64,000 bases of DNA from Agathobaculum massiliense (GCF_900291975.1 NZ_OMPN01000001.1:310001-374000); one strand, 5' to 3'; counted from the first letter of the stretch, positions 18,074-27,150 are shown. Numbers and translations are program-made. Notes: a model not told the origin generated them from the letters alone.

Positions 18074-18124
18074 AAAAGCAGCCTTTCCACACAAACAAGT
18101 GCGGAAAGGCTGCTTTTTATTTTC
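18074..18124 (+). terminator. Terminator of the EIIB-EIIA unit
   Basis: Arms 18074-18092 and 18099-18117 pair over 19 bases with one mismatch, followed by a T-rich tract. Confidence 0.9.
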
Positions 18125-18149
18125 GCCTGCAAAAACTTGAAAAATTTCC

Positions 18150-18200
18150 TTGACAATTATCCGAAATCGGACTATAATAACAAACAGTCCGGTTTCGGAC
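18150..18200 (+). promoter_or_regulatory. marR-MATE promoter with two tandem operators
   Basis: TTGACA (18150-18155), 17 bases, TATAAT (18173-18178). TCCG-N4-CGGA occurs twice: inside the spacer at 18160-18171 and downstream of the -10 at 18188-18199 (GTCCG/CGGAC arms at 18187-18200). The centres are 28 bases apart. The position fits repression by the MarR protein encoded next. Confidence 0.85.
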
Positions 18201-18218
18201 ATGAAAGGAGCTTGCCCT

Positions 18219-18689
18219 ATGGACTCGATTTCTTATCCGGAATTCAGCCGAATCTATAATGGCCTGCAAAAGGAAAGCAACCAGCTTTACCGTCTGCTTT
18301 CCAAGCATTACGGTATTTCCGACAGTGAGTGCTGGATCCTTTATGTGCTGCGGGAAGAGGGCCGCCCCCTTACCCAGACCGAGTTATGTAATACCCTCTA
18401 TCTCAGCAAGCAGACCGTCAACTCCGCGCTCAAATCTCTGGAAGCGGATGGTTATATCCGTCTGGAATGTGCGTCCGGCAACCGCCGGAGCAAAAATATC
18501 CACTTGACCGAAGCCGGTCTTGCGCTTGCCATGCGCACGGTCGATAATGTGTTCAAGATGGAGGAACGGGCTTTTCTTCGTCTTTCGGCATCAGAGCGCG
18601 CCGCGATCCTTTCCCTTGGGCAAAAACACCTGAACCTGCTGCGCGAGGAGGCATGCAGGCTTTTATCCGGAAAATCTTTTGGAGGATAA
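18219..18689 (+). CDS. MarR family transcriptional regulator
   Basis: A 156-residue winged-helix regulator. The recognition helix region is LTQTELCNTLYLSKQTVNSAL (about residues 47-67) and the wing is near ECASGNRRSKNIHLT. It precedes a MATE efflux gene by 5 bases and lies under a promoter covered by two palindromes, so it probably represses itself and the pump until a ligand binds. AAAGGAG precedes the ATG at 18219. The inducer is unknown. Confidence 0.9.
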   Translation: MDSISYPEFSRIYNGLQKESNQLYRLLSKHYGISDSECWILYVLREEGRPLTQTELCNTLYLSKQTVNSALKSLEADGYIRLECASGNRRSKNIHLTEAGLALAMRTVDNVFKMEERAFLRLSASERAAILSLGQKHLNLLREEACRLLSGKSFGG

Positions 18690-18694
18690 CTTTT

Positions 18695-20026
18695 ATGCAA
18701 ATCAGACTTTCCGATCACTTCAGTTACCGAAAGCTGCTGCGCTTCACCCTTCCATCCATCGTCATGATGATCGTCGCTTCCATTTATAGCGTGGTCGACG
18801 GGCTCTTTGTCTCCAATCTTGTAGGGGATCTGGCGCTTTCAGCGGTCAATATTATTTTCCCCGCCACCATGATCATCGGCGCGGCCGGATTCATGCTCGG
18901 CACGGGCGGCAGCGCGATCGTCGCGCGCACGCTGGGCGAGGGCGACCATGAGCTGGCCAACCGCTATTTCTCCATGATTATTTACAGCGTAATCATCTTA
19001 GGCGTAATCCTGTCCGTCGCCTGCGCGATTTTTATTGAGCCGATCGCGCGGCTGTCCGGCGCCAGCGACCTGCTGATGGACGATTGTATTGCATACGGCC
19101 GCATCATGATGCTCGGCAGTGCAGCGTTTATGCTGCAGGTTTCGTTCCAAAGCTTTTTGGTCGTTGCGGAAAAGCCGCACATGGGGCTTGTGCTGTCCAT
19201 CTCGGCCGGCCTGACCAACATGGTGCTCGACTATGTGTTTATCGCCGTTTTTCAGATGGGCGTTGTAGGCGCGGCGCTGGCCACGGTGGCAGGATACTGT
19301 GTCGGCGGTCTGATCCCGCTGGTCTACTTTTTCCGTGTGTCTCCCGACCGTCTGTGTCTGTCCAAAACGCAGTTTTATCCCAAGGAGTTCCTACACACCT
19401 GCACCAACGGCTCCTCCGAGCTGATGAGCAATATCTCCGCCTCCATCGTGGGTATCCTGTTCAATATCCAGCTCATGCGGATCATCGGCGAGGCGGGCGT
19501 AGCGGCGCATTCGGTCATGATGTATGTGGATTTCGTCTTTATTGCTGCGTTCCTCGGCTTTTCGGTCGGCAGCGCGCCAATCGTCAGCTATCATTACGGC
19601 GCTGCCAACCACAGCGAGCTGAAAAATGTTTTCCGCAAAAGCATCACCATCATCGCGGTCACCTCGGTCGTCATGGTGCTGATTTCCGAACTGCTCAGCC
19701 GCCCCCTGTCCTTTGCCTTTGTGGGGTACGACGCCGACCTGCTTGATATGACGGTACATGGCTTCCGCTTGTTTGCACTCTGTTACTTTTTCTGCGGCAT
19801 CAACATCTACGCCTCCGCGTTTTTTACCGCGCTCTCCAACGGCATCATTTCCGCATTTATCTCGTTCATGCGCTCCCTGGTGCTGCGCGGCGGCCTGGTT
19901 CTTCTCATGCCGATCTGGCTCGGCCTGGACGGCGTATGGACCTCGGTCATCGCCGCTGAGGCGCTCGGCGCCTGCATTGCCGTGTGCTTTTTCATGATGC
20001 AGCGGCACAAATACCATTACCTGTAA
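18695..20026 (+). CDS. MATE family efflux transporter
   Basis: A 443-residue multidrug and toxic compound extrusion-type antiporter with about twelve hydrophobic segments. The N-terminal half has the family pattern PSIVMMIVASIYSVVDGLFV and GTGGSAIVARTLGEG. GGAGG overlaps the end of marR and sits 9 bases before the ATG. It is most likely exported-drug resistance or metabolite export controlled by the upstream MarR. Substrates cannot be told from sequence. Confidence 0.9.
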   Translation: MQIRLSDHFSYRKLLRFTLPSIVMMIVASIYSVVDGLFVSNLVGDLALSAVNIIFPATMIIGAAGFMLGTGGSAIVARTLGEGDHELANRYFSMIIYSVIILGVILSVACAIFIEPIARLSGASDLLMDDCIAYGRIMMLGSAAFMLQVSFQSFLVVAEKPHMGLVLSISAGLTNMVLDYVFIAVFQMGVVGAALATVAGYCVGGLIPLVYFFRVSPDRLCLSKTQFYPKEFLHTCTNGSSELMSNISASIVGILFNIQLMRIIGEAGVAAHSVMMYVDFVFIAAFLGFSVGSAPIVSYHYGAANHSELKNVFRKSITIIAVTSVVMVLISELLSRPLSFAFVGYDADLLDMTVHGFRLFALCYFFCGINIYASAFFTALSNGIISAFISFMRSLVLRGGLVLLMPIWLGLDGVWTSVIAAEALGACIAVCFFMMQRHKYHYL

Positions 20027-20042
20027 GGCAGCATTTCCATAC

Positions 20043-20085
20043 AGCAGAACAGAGGGGACGAAAGTCCCCTCTGTTCTGCTTCTTC
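20043..20085 (+). terminator. Hairpin after the MATE gene
   Basis: Perfect 17-base stem (20043-20059 with 20064-20080) closed by a GAAA tetraloop; the T tract after it is short. It lies between converging genes. Confidence 0.8.
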
Positions 20086-20111
20086 ATGGTAATATGCGCC
20101 CATATGTCCGT

Positions 20112-20672
20112 TCACACCAGAATTTCAAATATCCCCAGCCCGACCATCAGCAGATTAGCCACGGGTTCGGCTAACCATCCGATTATGCCGCCTTCCCGCA
20201 GGCCGCCGATCCAATTCCCGCCGAAAAAGAACAGCAGGCTGCATAAAAAGGCGCAGGCCGCCGTTGGAACGAGCCGCATGCCGGTAATGCTGGCGCCCAC
20301 GCCAAGCCCAATGTTGTTTACCGCCAGCGCCGCGCCCAAAAGCAGGGTGCTTTTCAGCGTCAATGCACGCGGAACACGCTCCCTGCCATCCTTTCCCTTT
20401 TGGGAAAACCAGGGCCGCAGTAGGCTGAACAGTCCGATGCCCATGATAATACCGCCACCCAATACATTTTCAAACCGGTCAGGCAGCACCGGCAGGAGCA
20501 TCCGCCCTAAAATCATGGAGCAGACTGTCCCCGCGAGTGACAGCAGAGCCACCACAAGATTGGATTTCCAGTCGACCTTTATTTTCCGCAACCCATAGGA
20601 TAACCCCACGACCAGGCTGTCCGCGCTTGCCGCTGCGGAAAAAGCCAAAACCGAAAGCATCTGTATCCGCAC
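20112..20672 (-). CDS. ytaF: YtaF/MntP-like membrane protein
   Basis: A 186-residue protein with about six hydrophobic segments, resembling the sporulation membrane protein YtaF and, more distantly, the manganese exporter MntP. The two repeated motifs are AAASADSLVVGLSYGLR and AALAVNNIGLGVGASITG, each with an intramembrane acidic or polar residue. I chose the GTG at 20672, preceded by GGAAAGGG; an earlier in-frame GTG at 20753 overlaps the araC stop but adds a tail not seen in the family. Confidence 0.8.
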   Translation of the reverse strand: MRIQMLSVLAFSAAASADSLVVGLSYGLRKIKVDWKSNLVVALLSLAGTVCSMILGRMLLPVLPDRFENVLGGGIIMGIGLFSLLRPWFSQKGKDGRERVPRALTLKSTLLLGAALAVNNIGLGVGASITGMRLVPTAACAFLCSLLFFFGGNWIGGLREGGIIGWLAEPVANLLMVGLGIFEILV

Positions 20673-20730
20673 AAAAACACCCTTTCCCGAAAAACGCAAT
20701 ACGCTTCCGTAAGGCATTTTATTGCGGAAC

Positions 20731-20744
20731 GAACCGATCGGTTC
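20731..20744. repeat. 14-base palindrome between araC and ytaF
   Basis: GAACCGATCGGTTC is a perfect palindrome lying 60 bases before the ytaF start. It may be an operator; no protein is assigned. Confidence 0.5.
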
Positions 20745-20749
20745 CTTCC

Positions 20750-21607
20750 TCACTTTTTCCGGATAAACTCCTTAGGATTGCGCCCAAATTCCCGTTTGAA
20801 CGCCTTGATAAAATTGGAGTAATCGTTAAACCCGCACTGCATGCAGGCGGTCATGACCGGCACCCCCTCGCACAGCATGTTGCGCGCAACCGTCAGGCGC
20901 TTCTTTATAATGAATTGATAGAGCGTCAGCCCCGTATAGAGCTTAAATTGATGCGCCAGATAGGATTTGCTGATAAAAAACACGTCCGCCAAACGGTCAA
21001 GTGTCAAATTATCCGAAAAATAATCGTTAATATAGGCCACAACCTCGTTTATTTTTTCATTTTCCGTGACATCCTTTCGAATAGCGTCCGGCGTGGCAAA
21101 ATAGGCGCGATTGAGGTAAACCAGAAATTCCAGCAGGTAGATTGCCGAAAGCGTGCCGCTTCCGAACTCCTCCTCGTCCCGACTGTGCAGCATTTTTTCG
21201 CAGATCCCTTTCAGCCGCGAAAGCACATTGCTCTCCGGCCGGATCAGCTTGTACTTTTTCTGGCTCGCATCCGTAAAGCAAGCGGTCAGGTCCGCGCCTT
21301 TCCCCGCAGTCTGCGCCAGGAAATCCGGATGAATCCAGATCACAAAGCGTTCATACGGCCTGCCTTTTCGAATGTCCGGCTTGTGAATATCCCGATTATC
21401 CGTGAGCAGGATATCCCCCGGCCGCAGCTGATAGGTGCGGCCTTCGATGCTGTAGGACACCTCGCCGGACAGGAAAAAGAAAATCTCATAGAACGCATGC
21501 TCATGGAAATCCACCTCGGGAGGAACAACGTCCAGATAGTGATAGCATTCAAAATCCGTCCGCTCCATCGTTTGTCTTTGAGTAAAAATATCTTTATGCA
21601 AATCCAA
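20750..21607 (-). CDS. AraC family transcriptional regulator with cupin sensor domain
   Basis: A 285-residue activator-type regulator. The N-terminal cupin domain includes DFHEHAFYEIFFFLSGEVSY and the C-terminal double helix-turn-helix includes LADVFFISKSYLAHQFK and FNDYSNFIKAFKREFGRNPKEF. The start is a TTG at 21607 or 21610: GGGGAGGAG lies directly upstream, while any earlier start would lie on the -10 element. It is divergent from uxaC and probably activates the hexuronate genes. Confidence 0.88.
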   Translation of the reverse strand: MDLHKDIFTQRQTMERTDFECYHYLDVVPPEVDFHEHAFYEIFFFLSGEVSYSIEGRTYQLRPGDILLTDNRDIHKPDIRKGRPYERFVIWIHPDFLAQTAGKGADLTACFTDASQKKYKLIRPESNVLSRLKGICEKMLHSRDEEEFGSGTLSAIYLLEFLVYLNRAYFATPDAIRKDVTENEKINEVVAYINDYFSDNLTLDRLADVFFISKSYLAHQFKLYTGLTLYQFIIKKRLTVARNMLCEGVPVMTACMQCGFNDYSNFIKAFKREFGRNPKEFIRKK

Positions 21608-21640
21608 CAATTTCTCCTCCCCTCTTTTGTATGTGTTTAT

Positions 21641-21669
21641 ATTATATAGCAATATTCACCATATTTCAA
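21641..21669 (-). promoter_or_regulatory. Promoter of araC
   Basis: TTGAAA (21664-21669), 17 bases, TATAAT (21641-21646) on the minus strand. Confidence 0.82.
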
Positions 21670-21704
21670 GCAGGATATCCCGAGAATCGACTTTTGCAAA
21701 ACGG

Positions 21705-21710
21705 TATAAT
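21705..21710 (+). promoter_or_regulatory. -10 element of uxaC with no recognisable -35
   Basis: TATAAT at 21705-21710 lies about 70 bases before uxaC. Positions 16-18 bases upstream read GAGAAT-like sequence, unlike TTGACA. A weak -35 fits a promoter that needs the AraC activator. Confidence 0.6.
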
Positions 21711-21778
21711 AAGAGTACAAAAAGAGGGAAAAAGAAATCATTTCCCCGATATTATATTCAGAAAGAGAGGTTTTACAG

Positions 21779-23182
21779 ATGCAAGGTTTCATTCACGACG
21801 ATTTCCTCCTGACCACAGAGCCCGCGCGCAGGCTGTATCACGAGCATGCGGAGCGCATGCCGATTTTCGATTATCACTGCCACCTCAGCCCGGCAGAGAT
21901 CTACGAAAACAAGCAGTTCTCGGATATCGGCGAGGCCTGGCTTGCGGGGGACCACTACAAGTGGCGTGTCCTGCGCGCAAACGCCGTGCCGGAGGAATAC
22001 GTCACCGGAAACGCCAGCTATCGGGACAAGTTCGACCGCTTCGCTGCGATTATGCCCTGCCTCATTGGGAACCCCATTTATCACTGGTCCCATCTGGAGC
22101 TCAAGCGCTTCTTCGGCATTGACGAGCTGCTGAGCAGCCAAACCGCCGATTCGGTGTGGGAGCGCGCGAACAGCAAGCTGAAAAGTCCGGATGGCGCGGC
22201 ACGGTCCCTGATCTCTGAAAGTAATGTACGCGCCCTTTGTACGACGGACGATCCGGTTGATGACCTGCGCTACCATCGTCTGCTGGCGGAGGACAACAGC
22301 TTTACAACCAAGGTGCTGCCTACCTTCCGTCCGGAAAAAGCGCTGGATATCCTTTCCGCTGGCTATCCCGCCTATCTGCAGAAGCTGGGCGCCGCGTCCG
22401 GAATTTACGTCCGCACGCTTGACGACGTCAAGCAGGCGCTGGCCGCCCGTGTAGAGTATTTTGCCTCATGCGGCTGCCGCCTATCCGACCATTCGTTCGG
22501 CGCGCCCGATTTCACCGTCTGGGATGAAGGCGCGGCGGAGGAGGCCATGTCCAAGGCGCTGGCCGGCGAGCAGCTGCTCGATTACGAGGTCGCGGCCTAT
22601 CAGTCGGCTATCATGGACTTCCTGGGCGGCCTGTATGCGGACAAGGGCTTTGCTATGCAGCTCCATATCGGCGCGATCCGCAATCTGAACACGCAGCGCT
22701 TCCGCTCGATCGGCGTGGATATCGGCTGCGACTCGATTGGCGATACCATCCCCGCCGCTTCGCTCGCCGCCCTACTCGACCGTATGGCGGTACGCGGCAA
22801 GCTGCCCCGCACCATCCTCTACACGCTCAACGCAGCGGACAACGACAAGCTCATTGCCGCAGCGGGCTGCTTCCAGGACGAAAGCACGGCGGGCAAAATC
22901 CAGTTCGGTTCCGCCTGGTGGTTCAACGATCATTTCGACGGTATGACCGCCCAACTCAAGAGCCTAGCCAATATTGGCGTGCTCAGCCGCTTTGTCGGCA
23001 TGCTCACGGACAGCCGTTCGTTCCTTTCCTATCCGCGCCACGAATATTTCCGCCGCGTGCTGTGCGAGCTGGTCGGCGGATGGATTGCCTCCGGCATGGC
23101 ACCCGCGGATTACGACGGTATCGGCAAAATCATTGAGGATATCTGCTTCAATAATATCTGGCAGTATATCGGGCTGGAATAA
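21779..23182 (+). CDS. uxaC: Glucuronate isomerase
   Basis: Converts D-glucuronate to D-fructuronate and D-galacturonate to D-tagaturonate, the first step of hexuronate breakdown. It has 467 residues, the usual family length. The metal-binding region near the N-terminus reads FDYHCHLSPAEIYENKQF, and later signatures are LTDSRSFLSYPRHEYFRRVL and FNNIWQYIG. AGAGAGG precedes the ATG. The TRAP transporter genes follow within 45 bases, so uptake and first catabolic step are co-expressed. Downstream uxaB/uxuA-type genes are not in the window. Confidence 0.95.
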   Translation: MQGFIHDDFLLTTEPARRLYHEHAERMPIFDYHCHLSPAEIYENKQFSDIGEAWLAGDHYKWRVLRANAVPEEYVTGNASYRDKFDRFAAIMPCLIGNPIYHWSHLELKRFFGIDELLSSQTADSVWERANSKLKSPDGAARSLISESNVRALCTTDDPVDDLRYHRLLAEDNSFTTKVLPTFRPEKALDILSAGYPAYLQKLGAASGIYVRTLDDVKQALAARVEYFASCGCRLSDHSFGAPDFTVWDEGAAEEAMSKALAGEQLLDYEVAAYQSAIMDFLGGLYADKGFAMQLHIGAIRNLNTQRFRSIGVDIGCDSIGDTIPAASLAALLDRMAVRGKLPRTILYTLNAADNDKLIAAAGCFQDESTAGKIQFGSAWWFNDHFDGMTAQLKSLANIGVLSRFVGMLTDSRSFLSYPRHEYFRRVLCELVGGWIASGMAPADYDGIGKIIEDICFNNIWQYIGLE

Positions 23183-23226
23183 GTGCATTATCTTGCGGCA
23201 ACTGAAAGAATAAAAGGGAGACGCTT

Positions 23227-24261
23227 ATGAAAAAAAGATTTCGTGCGGCGGCGCTGGCATTGTCTGCAACGCTGATGCTCGGCGCGCTCGCAGGCTGCGG
23301 TAACAGTTCGGCCGCAGACCAGCGGGAAATCATCCGAATTGGTCACAACCAATCCACCAACCATCCGACGCATCTTGCGCTTGTTGCTTTTGAGGAGTTC
23401 ATCGAAAGCAAGCTCGGCGACAAGTATGACGTCGAGGTTTTCCCCAGCGAGCTGCTCGGCTCGCAGAACGAAATGGTGCAGTTGACCCAGACGGGCGCCA
23501 TCAACTTCTGTGTGGCCAGCAATTCCTTGCTGGAAACCTTCAGCGATAACTACACACTGTTCAACCTACCTTACCTGTTCGCCTCCAGCGAAGCGTACCA
23601 CGCCTCTATGGACGACGAAGCCATTACCGGCCCGATTTTCGAATCCACCAAACAGGCGGGCTTTGAGGCCGTGACCTGGCTGGATGCGGGTACACGCAAC
23701 TTCTATACGGTCGATAAGCCGATCGAGACCCCCGACGACCTGAAAGGCCTGAAGATCCGCGTGCAGCAATCCCCCACCAACGTGCAGATGATGAGCCTGC
23801 TGGGTGGCTCCGCCACCCCGATGGGCTTCGGCGATGTTTACACCGCGCTCCAGTCCAAGATCATCGACGGGGCGGAAAATAACGAAATGGCCCTGACCGA
23901 CAACGGTCACGGCGACGTGTGCAAATATTATTCCTACGACATGCACCAGATGATACCGGATATCCTGATCGGCAATATCGCATTCCTTGACGGGCTGAGC
24001 GAGGAGGAGCGCGCGGTCTTCGACGAGGGCTTCGAGCTGGTCAACCAAGTTCAGCGGGAAGAGTGGGTAACCGCGGTCGAAAACGCTAAGGACCGCGCGG
24101 AAAACGAGCAGGGCGTCCATTTCATCTATCCCGACACGGCGCCATTCCAGGTGGCCTGCGCGCCGATGCACGACGCCATGCTCGAGCAATACCCTGACCT
24201 GAAGCCTATTTATGACGCAATACAGGCTTATAACAAGCAATACCCGTCGACTGAGTCCTGA
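23227..24261 (+). CDS. dctP: TRAP transporter substrate-binding lipoprotein
   Basis: Periplasmic-type solute receptor of a TRAP transporter, 344 residues, anchored as a lipoprotein: the signal segment ends in the lipobox LAGC with Cys23. The DctP-family core includes RNFYTVDKPIETPDDLKGLK with the conserved arginine that binds the substrate carboxylate, followed by GGSATPMGFGDVYTALQ. The neighbour uxaC implies a hexuronate ligand (glucuronate or galacturonate), which is an inference from context. Confidence 0.93.
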   Translation: MKKRFRAAALALSATLMLGALAGCGNSSAADQREIIRIGHNQSTNHPTHLALVAFEEFIESKLGDKYDVEVFPSELLGSQNEMVQLTQTGAINFCVASNSLLETFSDNYTLFNLPYLFASSEAYHASMDDEAITGPIFESTKQAGFEAVTWLDAGTRNFYTVDKPIETPDDLKGLKIRVQQSPTNVQMMSLLGGSATPMGFGDVYTALQSKIIDGAENNEMALTDNGHGDVCKYYSYDMHQMIPDILIGNIAFLDGLSEEERAVFDEGFELVNQVQREEWVTAVENAKDRAENEQGVHFIYPDTAPFQVACAPMHDAMLEQYPDLKPIYDAIQAYNKQYPSTES

Positions 24262-24277
24262 GGGAGGTGTCAGAAAA

Positions 24278-24769
24278 ATGAAAGCGCTGAGAAATGTACT
24301 CACCAAACTGCTCAATGTGCTTGCCGGCGTAAGCTTTATCGCAATGGTCGTCCTGACCTGCTGGCAGGTCTTCACCCGCTATGTGCTGCAGGATCCCTCT
24401 CCCTGGTCTGAGGAGCTGGTTTCCTACCTGTTTGCTTGGGCCAGCCTTTTGGGCGCGTCCCTAATTACGGGCGAGCGCGGCCATATGAATATCCCGATCG
24501 TCGTAGAGCGCGTGGGCGCGGGCATGCAGAAAACGCTCGGTATTCTCGGCGAGCTGGTCGCCTTTGCTTTCTCCGCCATCATTCTGGTTTATGGCGGCGT
24601 GCAGATCTCCCAGCTTGCCTTGGGACAGATGACCTCGTCGCTCGGCGTCGCTGTCGGCGTATTCTATGTCGTGCTTCCCCTTTGCGGCGTGTTGAACATG
24701 ATCTATACCGTGTTGAATATTGCCGATATCTGCAAAAACGGCACAGAAACAAAACAGGAGGGAGCATAA
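24278..24769 (+). CDS. dctQ: TRAP transporter small membrane subunit
   Basis: A 163-residue DctQ-type subunit with four hydrophobic segments. The family signature FTRYVLQDPSPWSEELVSYL (from residue 33) is clear. AGGGAGG precedes the ATG, which lies 16 bases after dctP; dctM follows after 3 bases. It forms the membrane complex with DctM and uses a sodium gradient. Confidence 0.92.
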   Translation: MKALRNVLTKLLNVLAGVSFIAMVVLTCWQVFTRYVLQDPSPWSEELVSYLFAWASLLGASLITGERGHMNIPIVVERVGAGMQKTLGILGELVAFAFSAIILVYGGVQISQLALGQMTSSLGVAVGVFYVVLPLCGVLNMIYTVLNIADICKNGTETKQEGA

Positions 24770-24772
24770 ACT

Positions 24773-26074
24773 ATGGCTATTGAATCCTTGCTGATTATCA
24801 TCGGCGTGCTGGCAGTACTGCTAATCGTCGGCGTACCGATCTCGTATTCCATTGGTATCGCGTCCCTAGTCGCGATTTTGCAGACCGTTTCGCTTGACGT
24901 ATCGGTCGTTACCGGCGCACAGCGTATCTTTGTCGGCATGAGTAAATTCAGCCTGACCGCAATTCCTTTCTTTATCCTCGCCGGCAACCTGATGAACCAG
25001 GGCGGCATCGCTAAACGCCTGGTGGATTTTGTTATGGCGATACTGGGCAAGCTACCCGGCGCGTTGCTCGTGACCAATATCGGCGCCAACGCGCTGTTCG
25101 GCGCGATCTCGGGTTCCGCTTCCGCGGCGGCCGCTGCGGTCGGCAGCATGGTGGAAAAAGGCGAAGAGGAGCAGGGCTACGACAAGGCGCTCTGCGCCGC
25201 CACGAACGGCGCTTCCGCCCCGTCCGGCCTTTTGATTCCCCCGTCCAACGCACTGATTACCTATTCTCTTGCCGCGGGCGGCACCTCTGTAGCCGCTCTG
25301 TTCCTGGCGGGCTATATCCCCGGCATCATTTGGGCGCTCTGCTGTATGGTTGTTGCCGTAATCATCGCTACCAAAAAAGGTTATAAAGGCATCCCAGGAA
25401 AATTTGACTGGAAAAACCTTGGCGTTGCGACATTACGCGCCATTCCTTCGCTTTCTCTGATCGTTGTTGTCATCGGCGGTATCGTCGGCGGCATCTTCAC
25501 CGCAACCGAAGGCTCGGCCATCGCGGTCGTCTACGCACTGATCCTGGGCATCTGTTACCGCAACATCACCTTAAAATCCTTCTGGAACATTGTTGTGGAC
25601 AGTGCGAAAATGAGCGGCATGGTCGTCTTCCTGATCGGCGTATCCAACATTCTCGGCTGGGTCATGGCATTCACCCAGATCCCGCAGGCAATCTCCGAGG
25701 CCCTGCTCGGCCTGACGCAGAACCCCATCATCATCCTGCTGATCATGAACGTCATCCTGCTCATTGCCGGTACGTTCATGGACGTTACGCCGGCGATCCT
25801 GATTTTCACGCCGCTGTTCCTGCCGGTTGTCAAGACCTTTGGTATGGATCCTGTACAGTTCGGCCTGATTTTGGTCTACAACCTGTGCATCGGCAATATC
25901 ACTCCGCCAGTCGGCAACACGCTTTTCGTCGCAATCAAGGTAGGACGATCGACGCTATCCGGCGTCATGCCCTATATGCTATGGTATTACGTCGCTATTT
26001 TGGTCGGCCTGTTGCTGGTCACTTATGTTCCTTTCATCAGTTTGGGACTGCCTATGGCCGCCGGCTTGCTATAA
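24773..26074 (+). CDS. dctM: TRAP transporter large membrane subunit
   Basis: A 433-residue DctM-type permease with about eleven to twelve hydrophobic segments, carrying the translocation path and sodium sites. Recognisable stretches are FFILAGNLMNQGGIAKRLVD, SGSASAAAAAVGSMV, and NLCIGNITPPVGNTLFVA near the C-terminus. It completes the uxaC-dctPQM unit. A terminator follows 7 bases downstream. Confidence 0.94.
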   Translation: MAIESLLIIIGVLAVLLIVGVPISYSIGIASLVAILQTVSLDVSVVTGAQRIFVGMSKFSLTAIPFFILAGNLMNQGGIAKRLVDFVMAILGKLPGALLVTNIGANALFGAISGSASAAAAAVGSMVEKGEEEQGYDKALCAATNGASAPSGLLIPPSNALITYSLAAGGTSVAALFLAGYIPGIIWALCCMVVAVIIATKKGYKGIPGKFDWKNLGVATLRAIPSLSLIVVVIGGIVGGIFTATEGSAIAVVYALILGICYRNITLKSFWNIVVDSAKMSGMVVFLIGVSNILGWVMAFTQIPQAISEALLGLTQNPIIILLIMNVILLIAGTFMDVTPAILIFTPLFLPVVKTFGMDPVQFGLILVYNLCIGNITPPVGNTLFVAIKVGRSTLSGVMPYMLWYYVAILVGLLLVTYVPFISLGLPMAAGLL

Positions 26075-26078
26075 ACGG

Positions 26079-26126
26079 AAAAAAACAGAAAACCGCGGAA
26101 AACCGTGGTTTTCTGTTTTTTATTTT
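26079..26126. terminator. Terminator between dctM and the converging HTH gene
   Basis: Stem 26081-26098 with 26103-26120 (one wobble), AAAA loop, A run before and T run after, so it can work in both directions. Confidence 0.88.
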
Positions 26127-26520
26127 ATACCTCCGAGAGCTTTTCCAAAAGCTCGGACTGGATGCGCAGCCGGATATCGATTATCTCGCCGCGCTTTTCC
26201 TGGGAGAGTTCCTCGCCGCCTGCTGCCGTTCCATCGGCGGCAGACGCCTCCGCGCTGCCCCGTGTTTTTCCCGTTCCTGTGTTCAGGCGACGCTCGGAGA
26301 GCTGCGCGATTTCGCTTACCGGCAGCATATCCTTCCGCCTGCCGCGTCGGTCAAGCAAGCCTTTTGGACCCTCGGCCTCAAACTTCCGCAGCCATCCATA
26401 AATCTGATAATAGGAAACATGGTATTCTTTTATTGTCAGTGCATAGTCTTTTCCATGCGCGATGCAGTAGCTTACAATTTCTATCCGCTCTTCCAACGTG
26501 GTTTTTCTTCCCTTTTCCAT
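26125..26520 (-). CDS. Helix-turn-helix protein resembling IS3-family OrfA, no transposase partner
   Basis: A 131-residue protein. Residues 1-60 (TLEERIEIVSYCIAHGKDYA, then YHVSYYQIYGWLRKFEAEG and LLDRRGRRK) match the DNA-binding half of IS3/IS150 OrfA proteins. The usual coiled-coil leucine region after it is replaced by a low-complexity segment rich in Ala, Gly, Glu and Thr. No OrfB, terminal inverted repeats or target duplication were seen nearby. It may be a remnant or a domesticated regulator. AAAGGGTGG precedes the ATG. Confidence 0.65.
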   Translation of the reverse strand: MEKGRKTTLEERIEIVSYCIAHGKDYALTIKEYHVSYYQIYGWLRKFEAEGPKGLLDRRGRRKDMLPVSEIAQLSERRLNTGTGKTRGSAEASAADGTAAGGEELSQEKRGEIIDIRLRIQSELLEKLSEV

Positions 26521-27150
26521 ACGACCACCCTTTCGACTTAGCTTTTCTTCTTAATACAGATAGTTGCACGCAGCCGCACAAAAGAGGGGCTGATTCCACA
26601 AACGCCGTCTTAACACCGGCAGCCGCTTCTCTAATATTCCGAACAGACTGCGGATATCCGCTTCCTGACACAACACTGGTTTGAAGTATGCGGCCGCATT
26701 TGCACCGCTCTATCCAGTTGCAAAAAATGAGCAGGACCTCAAGGTGGGAGGGCCTGCTCATTCTATCAGGAAAGGCGGCGCACCCTCCCCAATCATCTAA
26801 ACTGCTGCGAATAAATAGAAACCGCAAAGGGGTTCTATGACAGACTCCACCGCTTATCCCAGCGGTACAAAAATAGCATCAATAAAACAGCAAGTCAAGC
26901 GACCTTAAGGAAATTGGCAGGTTAGCCGCATTTCTATACGGTATCTTAACGACCGTTTTTCCCTCTTTTTTCATCGCGCTGTGAAACAGTAAACGCCTTC
27001 CCTTTCCTGCAAGCACCACTTGGCTGCCCAACCTTTTACAGTTTTGCGCAAACAAACAAATTTTTTTTATCGCAGATCACCAATTACGTGCAATATATCA
27101 CTAAATAAACAAAAAAATTTTATATATTTATACAAATTGCATAAAACACC
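26521..27150. other. Non-coding stretch upstream of ridA
   Basis: About 630 bases without a convincing gene on either strand. It holds a 10-base inverted repeat (AATGAGCAGG and its complement) at about 26727-26762 with a 16-17-base loop, and becomes very AT-rich from about 27040, which could act as an UP element for the ridA promoter. Nothing else is recognised. Confidence 0.6.
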
